Below are positions 34,449 through 41,545 of a stretch of 64,000 bases of DNA, in pieces (the first letter of the stretch is position 1; each line of letters starts with the position of its first letter). A model generated the notes under the pieces. It searched no databases and was not told the DNA's origin. It saw nothing but the letters and a program-made list of their open reading frames with translations. The stretch is from a bacterium D16-56 (GTDB lineage: Bacteria; Bacillota; Clostridia; Lachnospirales; Lachnospiraceae): positions 62,001 through 126,000 of the forward strand of contig RAYY01000005.1 in the NCBI GenBank assembly GCA_003611875.1. The letters run 5' to 3'. A program made the position numbers and the translations under genes.

Positions 34449-34858
34449 GTTTACAACTTTTTAATTTTTAAAAAATTAAATACAAACCCCGTCTCTTTGC
34501 GGTATAATTTAAGCGTCCAAACTCCGACTGGTTGTTATCAAACGGGACATTGAAGTTATGGATAAAAAGGCAGACGCCCACTTCTGATCAGGATAATTTT
34601 CATCAATCCCCGTTAATTCACGGAGAAGATGGGCACAGCAGACTGCACCTACGGTCCTTACAGTGATGAAACCTTTTCCAGATATCAGTCCGGCAGTGCC
34701 CAGGAAACCCTGTTCGAAATTGGTCAGCAAATCCAAACGGATATAATTTTGTGCAGTTTCGGGAAATTTCTCGAAACTAGTAAAAATTATTCTGCATTGA
34801 TAAAGGTTGTAGAAGACTATATTTTATTAGGTTTTAGGAAATTTTAAAAGTTGTAAAC
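34449..34858. mobile_element. Internally deleted IS66-like element (MITE-like remnant)
   Basis: GTTTACAACTTTT opens the element at 34449 and its inverted copy closes it at 34858, giving terminal inverted repeats of at least 13 bp, extended with mismatches to about 22. The interior, 410 bp in all, contains a fragment of an IS66-type transposase (34509-34736, minus strand). No clear 8-bp target duplication was found. One end is also present alone at 10432-10525. Confidence 0.6.
34509..34736 (-). pseudogene. IS66-family transposase fragment
   Basis: The minus frame reads VGAVCCAHLLRELTGIDEN followed by PDQKWASAF, which matches the C(x)AHLLREL block of DDE transposases of IS66 type. Both sides lack the rest of the enzyme, and the frame past WASAF no longer resembles it. 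It has no start site and is not functional. Confidence 0.6.
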
Positions 34859-35175
34859 TGATGTACAGCTAATGTCCTCTTTCTTAATTATATAAACACA
34901 CACACTTCTGCAATGCCCCTCCTGCCCGCTCTTGAGAGATGAGGTCATGGCAGATGTGGATACAATTACTGTTTATATCCAGGATTTTCTTGGAGGAACC
35001 GTGGGAAATGAATACTCCAACCCCCGGGGGCAGGGAAGAATCACCATCCAAAATCCTTGATCCCGCAAAAAACGAAAACCGTATTTGATGATTCCTTTGA
35101 AGATTTAGTAATGCAAAGCCAGGAGAAATGTCTTTTTGAAAAAGAGGTTTAAAAACAAATGAACATCTATCATTT
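34859..35175. other. Intergenic stretch with a short possible gene remnant
   Basis: A 37-codon frame at 34947-35060 (plus) reads MADVDTITVYIQDFLGGTVG and ends RITIQNP. There is no good ribosome site (gagagatgagg nearby) and I do not recognise it. Codons downstream in another frame (FDDSFEDLVMQSQEK) could be a continuation after a frameshift. Probably the 3' end of a decayed gene. Confidence 0.35.
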
Positions 35176-35181
35176 TTACAC

Positions 35182-35209
35182 TTGACTATTTGTAAAATTT
35201 TGCTAAAAT
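35182..35209 (+). promoter_or_regulatory. Candidate promoter of the CZB-type chemoreceptor
   Basis: TTGACT (35182-35187), 16-nt spacer, TAAAAT (35204-35209), about 95 nt before the ATG at 35303. Vegetative type; no flagellar sigma motif seen. Confidence 0.55.
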
Positions 35210-35302
35210 AAAATTAAGAACGATTACTATTTTTTTCGTGTTATCTAAAAAGAACCGCTCCAACTATAAACGTTCAAGTATGCATAAAGGGGAGTATTTA
35301 AA

Positions 35303-37081
35303 ATGAAGGAAAAAAAAGTCAAATCTATCCGCAAACAGATCTTATCCGGATACAGCCGTGTCATATGGGTCATGTGCCTGCTGGTGATAATTTCTCTCAT
35401 CTCATTAATGCAGGTAAACAAAGACTATCATGTTGTATCCAACAACCGGAACAACCAGGCTGACACCCAGTCTGCTCTTGCCAAACACTATGAGTGGATG
35501 GAAATGTACAATGAAAGCCTTCAGAATGGAACCTCCTTCAGCGGAAGCCTGGATCCCAACACTTGTCTTCTGGGGAAATGGATGGCTGGCATCCATGACG
35601 CAGATCTTTCCGATCCCATTATCCGCAATACCTTAAATTCCATTCGGACTCCCCATGAACAGATGCATAGGCAGGCATCCTCTGTTCTTGAGCTTGCCAA
35701 GACAGATAAGGAAGCTGCCGCCGCACAGTTTACGGAGCAGATCAAGCCCCTGGCCCAGCAGGTTATCGCCGGGCTAGGAGACATTTCAAGCCAATATCAG
35801 AATCTTGCAAACGATACCTCTGCCAGGCTGGATCGTCTGATTTTGATCATGATCCTTTTAAATATTATAAGCGCCCTTGTAGGATTTTTTGTTGCAGTCT
35901 TCTATGGGAACCGCTCTGCAAAGCAGATTTCCGGTCCGATCACCGCAGTAGCCGAGTGGTCAGAAAGACTTTCCCATGGTGCGGATCAGATCGATTTTGA
36001 CACCAGTATTTTAAACGGCAATGAGGACAATGAGATCGGCTCCATGATCCGTTCGTTCCAGAGAATGGTGGAAAGCGTCCAGGAGAATGTACAGGTTGTA
36101 AAACGTCTGGCCCAGGGAGATATGACTGTGTTTGTCAATATCCGTTCAAAGGAGGACACACTGGGCAAGCATCTATACCATCTGGTGCAGTCAAATGACT
36201 TTATGTTTGCCAAGATCATTAAGATCGCCATATCGGTTGCCAACACCTCTCAGCACATTGCCAATGCAAGCCAGCTTTTGGCTGATACTGCCTCCAAGCA
36301 GGCTGCTGCCGTAAATGAGCTGAACGTTTCCACAGAAGAAACCAGAACCCTTGTAGAGCAAAATTCCAGAGAAGTAGCGCATGCCACCCAGCTCTCTCAG
36401 TCCATGCGCCAGGATATGCAGGAGAGCAACGCCAAGATGGAGCTGCTGGTCAAGTCTGTCGATGAGATCAACCAGTCCTCTTTGAAGATTGCCAATGTGA
36501 TCAAGCTGATTGACGACATTGCCTTCCAGACCAATATTCTTGCCCTCAACGCTGCCGTGGAGGCTGCCCGCGCCGGAGAGGCCGGAAAGGGGTTTGCCGT
36601 TGTTGCTGACGAGGTGCGAGTGCTTGCACTTAAGAGCGCAGATGCTGCCAACGAAAGTAAGGTCCTGATCGAAGCAACCATGAACGCAACAAAGGACGGA
36701 AGCCGGACCAGCTCAGAAGCCTTTAAGACCTTCGGACATATTGTGGAAGACCTTGACAAGATTATTGAGACGGTTTCCCATATTTCCAGCTCCTCCATGA
36801 AACAGGATGATGCCATTTCCCGCATTCATCAGCAGGTTGAGCTGATCAATGAATCCATCACCGCCAATCTGTCCGTAAATCACGAAGCTGCTTCAGCCAG
36901 CAGTGAGATGAGGGAGAATGCAAAGCTGCTTGAAAATGAGATGAACCGCTTTAACCTTCGTCAGAGGGAAATGGGCCGCGCCTATATTCCGCCGGAAAAA
37001 GAAAATGACGAAGCATTTATCCGGGAAGCCAATGAAAATTATCAGAAAGCATACCAGAAAAGCATCGGAAGGACCCTTTAA
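35303..37081 (+). CDS. Methyl-accepting chemotaxis protein with extracellular CZB-like zinc domain
   Basis: A 592-residue chemoreceptor. TM1 is about 19-38, the extracellular sensor 39-177, TM2 178-200, then HAMP and a signalling coiled coil with [31 protein letters not shown]. The sensor has the CZB pattern: His62 (KHYEWM), Cys88 in CLLGKW, His118 and His122 in PHEQMH, a 3-His/1-Cys zinc site. CZB domains usually sit in the cytoplasm and sense zinc or hypochlorite; here it lies between the membrane helices, so outside. GGGGAG is 8 nt before the ATG. It stands alone, with its own promoter and terminator. Confidence 0.9.
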   Translation: MKEKKVKSIRKQILSGYSRVIWVMCLLVIISLISLMQVNKDYHVVSNNRNNQADTQSALAKHYEWMEMYNESLQNGTSFSGSLDPNTCLLGKWMAGIHDADLSDPIIRNTLNSIRTPHEQMHRQASSVLELAKTDKEAAAAQFTEQIKPLAQQVIAGLGDISSQYQNLANDTSARLDRLILIMILLNIISALVGFFVAVFYGNRSAKQISGPITAVAEWSERLSHGADQIDFDTSILNGNEDNEIGSMIRSFQRMVESVQENVQVVKRLAQGDMTVFVNIRSKEDTLGKHLYHLVQSNDFMFAKIIKIAISVANTSQHIANASQLLADTASKQAAAVNELNVSTEETRTLVEQNSREVAHATQLSQSMRQDMQESNAKMELLVKSVDEINQSSLKIANVIKLIDDIAFQTNILALNAAVEAARAGEAGKGFAVVADEVRVLALKSADAANESKVLIEATMNATKDGSRTSSEAFKTFGHIVEDLDKIIETVSHISSSSMKQDDAISRIHQQVELINESITANLSVNHEAASASSEMRENAKLLENEMNRFNLRQREMGRAYIPPEKENDEAFIREANENYQKAYQKSIGRTL

Positions 37082-37090
37082 ATCAAACAG

Positions 37091-37122
37091 CAAAACGCGC
37101 CAAAGGCGCGTTTTGTTTGATT
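37091..37122 (+). terminator. Terminator after the CZB chemoreceptor, shared with citF
   Basis: CAAAACGCGCC (37091-37101), AAA loop, GGCGCGTTTTG (37105-37115), then TTTGATT. The stem extends through AATCAAA on the left, making it usable from both sides. Confidence 0.9.
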
Positions 37123-37135
37123 GGTTTCATCCGGC

Positions 37136-38698
37136 TCAATCCTGAAACTCATACTCCTTAATCTCTCTCACCACATCCAATATCGTCCCGTCCCGGCTCT
37201 CGATGATCCCTACCACCCGGTCCTTAAACTGTACCGGATCCGGCTCTCCCACAATGGCATACGCCTTATCCCGCAGCTCCTCAATGGTACAGAAGGGAAG
37301 CTTCACACCCTTCATACACCGGATCAGGTCCTGCCTTCTGGGGTTAATGGCGATCCCGTAGTCCGTGATCACCACATCCACCGTCTCTCCCGGCGTAGTC
37401 ACGGTAGTCACACTGGTACAGATAGCCGGGATCCGTCCCTGCAAAAGAGGCGCAATCACAATGGTGCATTTGGCTCCTGCCGCGGTATCCGGATGTCCCC
37501 CCTGGGCGCCGGTGATCATCCCGTCTGATCCCACAACCACATTGCAGTTAAAGTCCACATCCACCTCCAGGGAAGCCAGAATCACAAAATCCAGCTTATT
37601 CACATAAGCGCCCTTGTTAAAGGGATCTGCATACTCGGAAGCAGAGATCTCAATATGATTGGGGTTGGATTTGATGGACTCGATCGCCCCCATATCAAAA
37701 TCCTGCGTGTCCACAAGCTTGTTGATCAGCCCCTTGGCCAGCAGATTACACATGGGTGTGGTAATCCCCCCAAGACCCAGACCCATGTGGATGCCCCTTT
37801 CCTCCATAATCTTCCCTAAAGAGATGGTAGAGGCAATGGAGGCCCCGCCCACACCGGTCTGGTAGGAAAAGCCTTCCTTAAAATAGGGTGTGTTGATCAC
37901 AAACTGAGTACAGTAATCTGCCATCATGATCTTTCTCACATCTGTGGTAGGCTTGGCTGCCCCTGTGGCAATCTTGGCAGGATTTCCGATCTCCTCCACC
38001 ACACACACATAGTCTACCTGTGTCATGGAAATGCTGGCCGGAATATTGGGAAAGGGCACAAGACAATCCGTGATTGCCACCACTTTATCTGCATACTGGG
38101 CATCCACCATAGCATAGGACAGAACCCCACAATCACTTTTTCCGCCGTTAGCCCGCATGTTTCCGTACTCATCACAGGTGGGAGCTCCGATAAAGGCAAT
38201 GTCAATATGCACCTCCCCGGACTCAATGGCCCGTACCCGGCCCCCGTGGGAGCGCATGACAGCCAGATCCCGCAGCCTCCCGGTGGAGATCGCCTCTCCG
38301 ATCTTCCCTCTCACTCCAGAGGACTGGATTCCCACAATGGTGCCGTCATCAATATAAGGCACGATGGGGTCATTGGCCTTGCCTAAGGAACTGGCGCAGA
38401 TGGTCAGTCCCTTGATTCCCATGTTATGGATCTCCTCCATAACCATGTTCACCACATAATCTCCCTCCCGGAAATGATGGTGGAAGGAAATGGTCATGTT
38501 GTCTTTTATCTCGCATTTCACCAGGGCTTCATGGATATTCTCCACCATTTTGCTTCGCTTTGGATCCATCATGGTGCGGACCTTGGGAGCTGCCTTTGTA
38601 TATTCATAGTTATCAAAGGCATAAGCGCCCTTAAATGCCTCTTTTCCTGTAATCTTCAACACATCTTCCGGGATTTCTCTACCTACAGCATTTATCAT
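37136..38698 (-). CDS. citF: Citrate lyase alpha subunit (citrate:acetyl-ACP transferase)
   Basis: A 520-residue CitF. The start MINAVGREIPEDVLK at 38698 has GAGGGGG 10 nt upstream and lies 1 nt after the citE stop; the open frame continues 27 codons inside citE. Typical segments: TISFHHHFREGDYVVNMV, GIKGLTICASSL, MRSHGGRVRAIESGEVHIDIAFIGAPTCDEYGN, TGAQGGHPDTAAGAKC, and a C-terminal GEPDPVQFKDRVVG. The subunit swaps acetyl for citrate on the CitD prosthetic group. Last gene of citDEF. Confidence 0.95.
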   Translation of the reverse strand: MINAVGREIPEDVLKITGKEAFKGAYAFDNYEYTKAAPKVRTMMDPKRSKMVENIHEALVKCEIKDNMTISFHHHFREGDYVVNMVMEEIHNMGIKGLTICASSLGKANDPIVPYIDDGTIVGIQSSGVRGKIGEAISTGRLRDLAVMRSHGGRVRAIESGEVHIDIAFIGAPTCDEYGNMRANGGKSDCGVLSYAMVDAQYADKVVAITDCLVPFPNIPASISMTQVDYVCVVEEIGNPAKIATGAAKPTTDVRKIMMADYCTQFVINTPYFKEGFSYQTGVGGASIASTISLGKIMEERGIHMGLGLGGITTPMCNLLAKGLINKLVDTQDFDMGAIESIKSNPNHIEISASEYADPFNKGAYVNKLDFVILASLEVDVDFNCNVVVGSDGMITGAQGGHPDTAAGAKCTIVIAPLLQGRIPAICTSVTTVTTPGETVDVVITDYGIAINPRRQDLIRCMKGVKLPFCTIEELRDKAYAIVGEPDPVQFKDRVVGIIESRDGTILDVVREIKEYEFQD

Positions 38699-38699
38699 C

Positions 38700-39602
38700 T
38701 TACAGATCCCCCTCATATACGCCTGATGCCTTCGCCAACGCGATGGTCCTCTTTGCTCCGTCATAAAATGCAATGTCAATCATCTTGCCGTCTACCGTAA
38801 ACACACCAATGCCCAAAGCCTTTTTCTCCTCAATCTCCCGTACCACCTTCTCCGCAAAGAGGATTTCCTTCTGACTGGGTGTGAATATTTTATGTACTAC
38901 GTCAATCTGTCTGGGATTCACGAGAGATTTGCCGTCAAAGCCCATCATCTTGATCATCCGAACCTCCTCCTCAAACACATCCATGGCATCTAGGTTGGTG
39001 AACACCGTATCCCAGCACTGAACCCCGGCAGCCCTTGCAGCAATAATCATCTGCTGTCTGGCCCCCTGCAATTCCACACCGGTTCCCGTGATCACGGTCT
39101 GCAGATCCTTCGTATAATCACCGCCGCTTAACGCAATGCCGATCAGCCGGTCCGAGGACTCACAGATCTCTAAGGCGTGGAGTACTCCCCTGCAGGACTC
39201 CAAAGCTGCCATCAGAAGCGTGGAGCCTTCCGGACGGCCAAACTCCTTCTCTGCAGCCAATACATGCTCCTCCACGATCTGCACATCCTTCGCGCTCTCC
39301 GTCTTGGCAATGCGGATGGTATCGGCGCCGCCTGCCACACAGACCCGGATATCCTCCTTCCAATGAGGAGTATCCAGACCGTTGATCCGCACCACCCGCT
39401 CCACTCCCCGGTAATCAATCTCCTGCAAAGCATGGTACAAGGAATACCTGGCCGCATCCTTCTGGTTCTCTGCCACTGCATCCTCCAAATCCAGCATAAT
39501 GGAATCCGGCTTATAGATATAAGGGTCCTTGATCAGCCCCGGCTTCTGGCAATTTAAAAACATCATGGAACGTCTCAGTCTTTTTTTCTTAGGATGGCTC
39601 AT
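38700..39602 (-). CDS. citE: Citrate lyase beta subunit (citryl-ACP lyase)
   Basis: A 300-residue CitE/HpcH-aldolase family enzyme. ATG at 39602 overlaps the citD stop (ATGA) and has GGGAGG 9 nt upstream. Motifs: MMFLNCQKPGLIKDPYIYKPDSIMLDLEDAV (metal-binding Asp-Glu), VVRINGLDTPHW, AALESCRGVLHALEI and GGDYTKDL. It cleaves citryl-ACP into oxaloacetate and acetyl-ACP. The downstream citF starts 1 nt after the stop. Confidence 0.94.
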   Translation of the reverse strand: MSHPKKKRLRRSMMFLNCQKPGLIKDPYIYKPDSIMLDLEDAVAENQKDAARYSLYHALQEIDYRGVERVVRINGLDTPHWKEDIRVCVAGGADTIRIAKTESAKDVQIVEEHVLAAEKEFGRPEGSTLLMAALESCRGVLHALEICESSDRLIGIALSGGDYTKDLQTVITGTGVELQGARQQMIIAARAAGVQCWDTVFTNLDAMDVFEEEVRMIKMMGFDGKSLVNPRQIDVVHKIFTPSQKEILFAEKVVREIEEKKALGIGVFTVDGKMIDIAFYDGAKRTIALAKASGVYEGDL

Positions 39603-39898
39603 CGAATCACACCTCCCCAGGGCAGATTTTCTGTCATATCGTTGGAACGGTATACTGCACACTCCACACGGGCCTTCAGGGTACAGTCCAGAGCCCCCTT
39701 GTCCACCACTGTCACCCTGGCGTTTTCTACCTTTAACCGCCCCAAGGTCTCTAAAATAACTGCCCGGATCTGTTTTCCAAACTGATGAATCACACTGCTC
39801 TCAATGGAAAGCTCAATCCCGCCGTTTCCCGGCTCCACCGTCACCTGGGCATCACTGGACTCTAAAGTCCCGGCCATAGCCGCTTTCTTGATCTCCAT
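39599..39898 (-). CDS. citD: Citrate lyase gamma subunit (acyl carrier protein)
   Basis: A 99-residue acyl carrier. The start MEIKKAAMAGTLESSDA at 39898 has AAGGAGGAGG upstream. The pattern AGTLESSDAQVTVEP is diagnostic: the Ser in ESSD carries the 2'-(5''-phosphoribosyl)-3'-dephospho-CoA group. It ends ECAVYRSNDMTENLPWGGVIR. First gene of citDEF. The ligase and prosthetic-group genes (citC, citX, citG) are absent from this window. Confidence 0.93.
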   Translation of the reverse strand: MEIKKAAMAGTLESSDAQVTVEPGNGGIELSIESSVIHQFGKQIRAVILETLGRLKVENARVTVVDKGALDCTLKARVECAVYRSNDMTENLPWGGVIR

Positions 39899-39984
39899 AT
39901 CCGACCTCCTCCTTACATCCATTATCCGTTGTTCCTTTACAGCAGTTTCAATACCTGAACCATAAGGTCATCTCTACTGTTTTC

Positions 39985-40013
39985 ATTGTATCACCCTCCG
40001 CTCCATCCGGCAA
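39985..40013 (-). promoter_or_regulatory. Candidate citDEF promoter
   Basis: On the minus strand TTGCCG (40008-40013), 17-nt spacer, TACAAT (39985-39990), about 85 nt upstream of citD. Weak -35 match. Confidence 0.45.
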
Positions 40014-40093
40014 ATACATATATTGTTATGTCTAAGATAAGAAAAATCCTATAAAGCCTCCATGCGCCCGGCTGCGGACTTTTAAAGCAAAAT

Positions 40094-40125
40094 AAAAAAG
40101 AGCCGCAATCCATACGGCTTCTCTC
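40094..40125 (-). terminator. Terminator at the end of the tad operon
   Basis: On the minus strand AGCCG (40115-40119) pairs with CGGCT (40101-40105), with weaker pairing outside, followed by six T (40094-40099 read on the complement). It lies just after the last prepilin peptidase gene. Confidence 0.6.
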
Positions 40126-40130
40126 TTTCT

Positions 40131-40649
40131 CTAAAAGCACAGCAGCCAGACAGCAGCCAGCGTACCGGCAAAAATACAGCTTCCAAAACTAAAATATGCA
40201 TCCTGGCTTTCGGGCCTGTAACAGTGAAATTGTCTCGTATACAACAAATTAGTCAGGTATATTCCCACCCTTCTAAGAGAGGCCCGGCCGCTTTTTTTCC
40301 ACACCATTTGTCCTGCGGCGCAAACCCCTCCTATCAGTATCGAAAAAACTACCGTGTATCCGCAGAATTTCCATCCTGCTGCTGCCCCCACAGCCATATA
40401 TAGCTTTACATCCCCTGCCTTCAGCATTCCCAGTATCCAAAGCAGGATACAAAGGCTCCCCAAGCCCAGCCCCAAAAGACTGTTTTTCAGCCCTCCTATG
40501 CCGAAAAAAAACAGATTCATGAAAATTCCTGCCCACATAACCGAAATGGTAAGCTTATTATAAATTTTATGTCGGGTCAGATCGGTTGCCGCTCCGCATG
40601 CGGCGGCCAGCACGGCTGTCAGATATAAGACCAGTAATTTTCTCCCCAT
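40131..40649 (-). CDS. Prepilin peptidase, A24 family (CpaA-like), second copy
   Basis: A 172-residue membrane protease with about five helices. The two catalytic aspartates are seen in AATDLTRHKIYNKL and in the GxGD-type motif LKAGDVKLYMAVGA. No N-terminal methylase domain, as in CpaA/TadV. It cleaves the leader of Flp pilins and pseudopilins at the inner face of the membrane. It is the last gene of the tad operon, separated by 116 nt from the phosphatase gene. The locus has another A24 peptidase at 43563, so the two may split substrates. Confidence 0.86.
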   Translation of the reverse strand: MGRKLLVLYLTAVLAAACGAATDLTRHKIYNKLTISVMWAGIFMNLFFFGIGGLKNSLLGLGLGSLCILLWILGMLKAGDVKLYMAVGAAAGWKFCGYTVVFSILIGGVCAAGQMVWKKSGRASLRRVGIYLTNLLYTRQFHCYRPESQDAYFSFGSCIFAGTLAAVWLLCF

Positions 40650-40765
40650 CCTTTTCTCCCCCTGCTTTTTTGATGCCAGAAAGCGAAAGCATCTGCCCGC
40701 AGATTTTCTCTGTTTCAGGACAGTCTTCTGTCATTTGACAGGGAACAATGCTTAGGAACCATGCC

Positions 40766-41533
40766 TTATGTGCATACCTGAATCACGATGGCTGATACAT
40801 TATCCGAAGCTCCTCCTGGCTCTATCATGCGGCGCAGATATTCGGCCTTTTCTGCAGCGCTAAATTCATCCTCTCCCAGAATCCTCTCGATCTGAGACCG
40901 CTTGAGAGGGTTATAAAGACCGTCGCTGCAGAGCAGAAAGCAGTCCCCTTCCTCTAATTCTCCTGTGTAATAATTGCTTTCCGGCACGGAAAACATTCCC
41001 ATGCACATCGTCAGCTTATTTCTCATAACAGAATGCTTTGCTTCCTCCTCGGATAATTGATAATGCCGCATCATTCGGGCCACCAGCGAATGATCCTCTG
41101 TAAGCTGATACAATCTTCGCCCCCGCATAAGATACACCCGGCTGTCTCCGATATTTTCAATAAAATATTGATTTTTATACAGCAGCATCAAGGACAGGGT
41201 GGAGCCGGACTTGCAGTGCATCTGATGATTAAAGGCAAGAATCGCCTGATTGATCTCCCATATTTCCTGTTCTAACAGCTCCTGGATATCCTCCCTTCGA
41301 TCCATGTGCTCCTGCACAATCTCCGGAAATTCCTCATTCCACCAGCGCTGGAACTGTCCGATAATAAACTGGCTTGTCTGCGCCCCATAAGAAAGGCCCC
41401 CCATCCCGTCCGCTATCACGGACAGGACTGCCTCCGTGCCCTCGATGCTGCCGGTTAACAAGAGAATGCTGTCCTGATTTTCCTTTCTGATATCTCCCTT
41501 GTCACTGGCCGCTCCATAAGTATACGTAAACAT
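40766..41533 (-). CDS. PP2C-family serine/threonine phosphatase
   Basis: A 255-residue phosphatase. Motifs: GDIRKENQDSILLL (metal Asp neighbourhood), LSVIADGMGGLSYGAQTS, SGSTLSLMLLYKNQ, IGDSRVYLMRGRRLYQLTEDHSLV, LLCSDGLYNPL and GGASDNVSAIVI, the full PP2C set. It is cytosolic and removes phosphate from Ser/Thr. The gene starts 12 nt after the FHA gene; FHA domains bind phosphothreonine, so the pair suggests phospho-control of the pilus. No Ser/Thr kinase with usual motifs is in the window. Confidence 0.92.
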   Translation of the reverse strand: MFTYTYGAASDKGDIRKENQDSILLLTGSIEGTEAVLSVIADGMGGLSYGAQTSQFIIGQFQRWWNEEFPEIVQEHMDRREDIQELLEQEIWEINQAILAFNHQMHCKSGSTLSLMLLYKNQYFIENIGDSRVYLMRGRRLYQLTEDHSLVARMMRHYQLSEEEAKHSVMRNKLTMCMGMFSVPESNYYTGELEEGDCFLLCSDGLYNPLKRSQIERILGEDEFSAAEKAEYLRRMIEPGGASDNVSAIVIQVCT

Positions 41534-41545
41534 ACCCGCTCCTGC

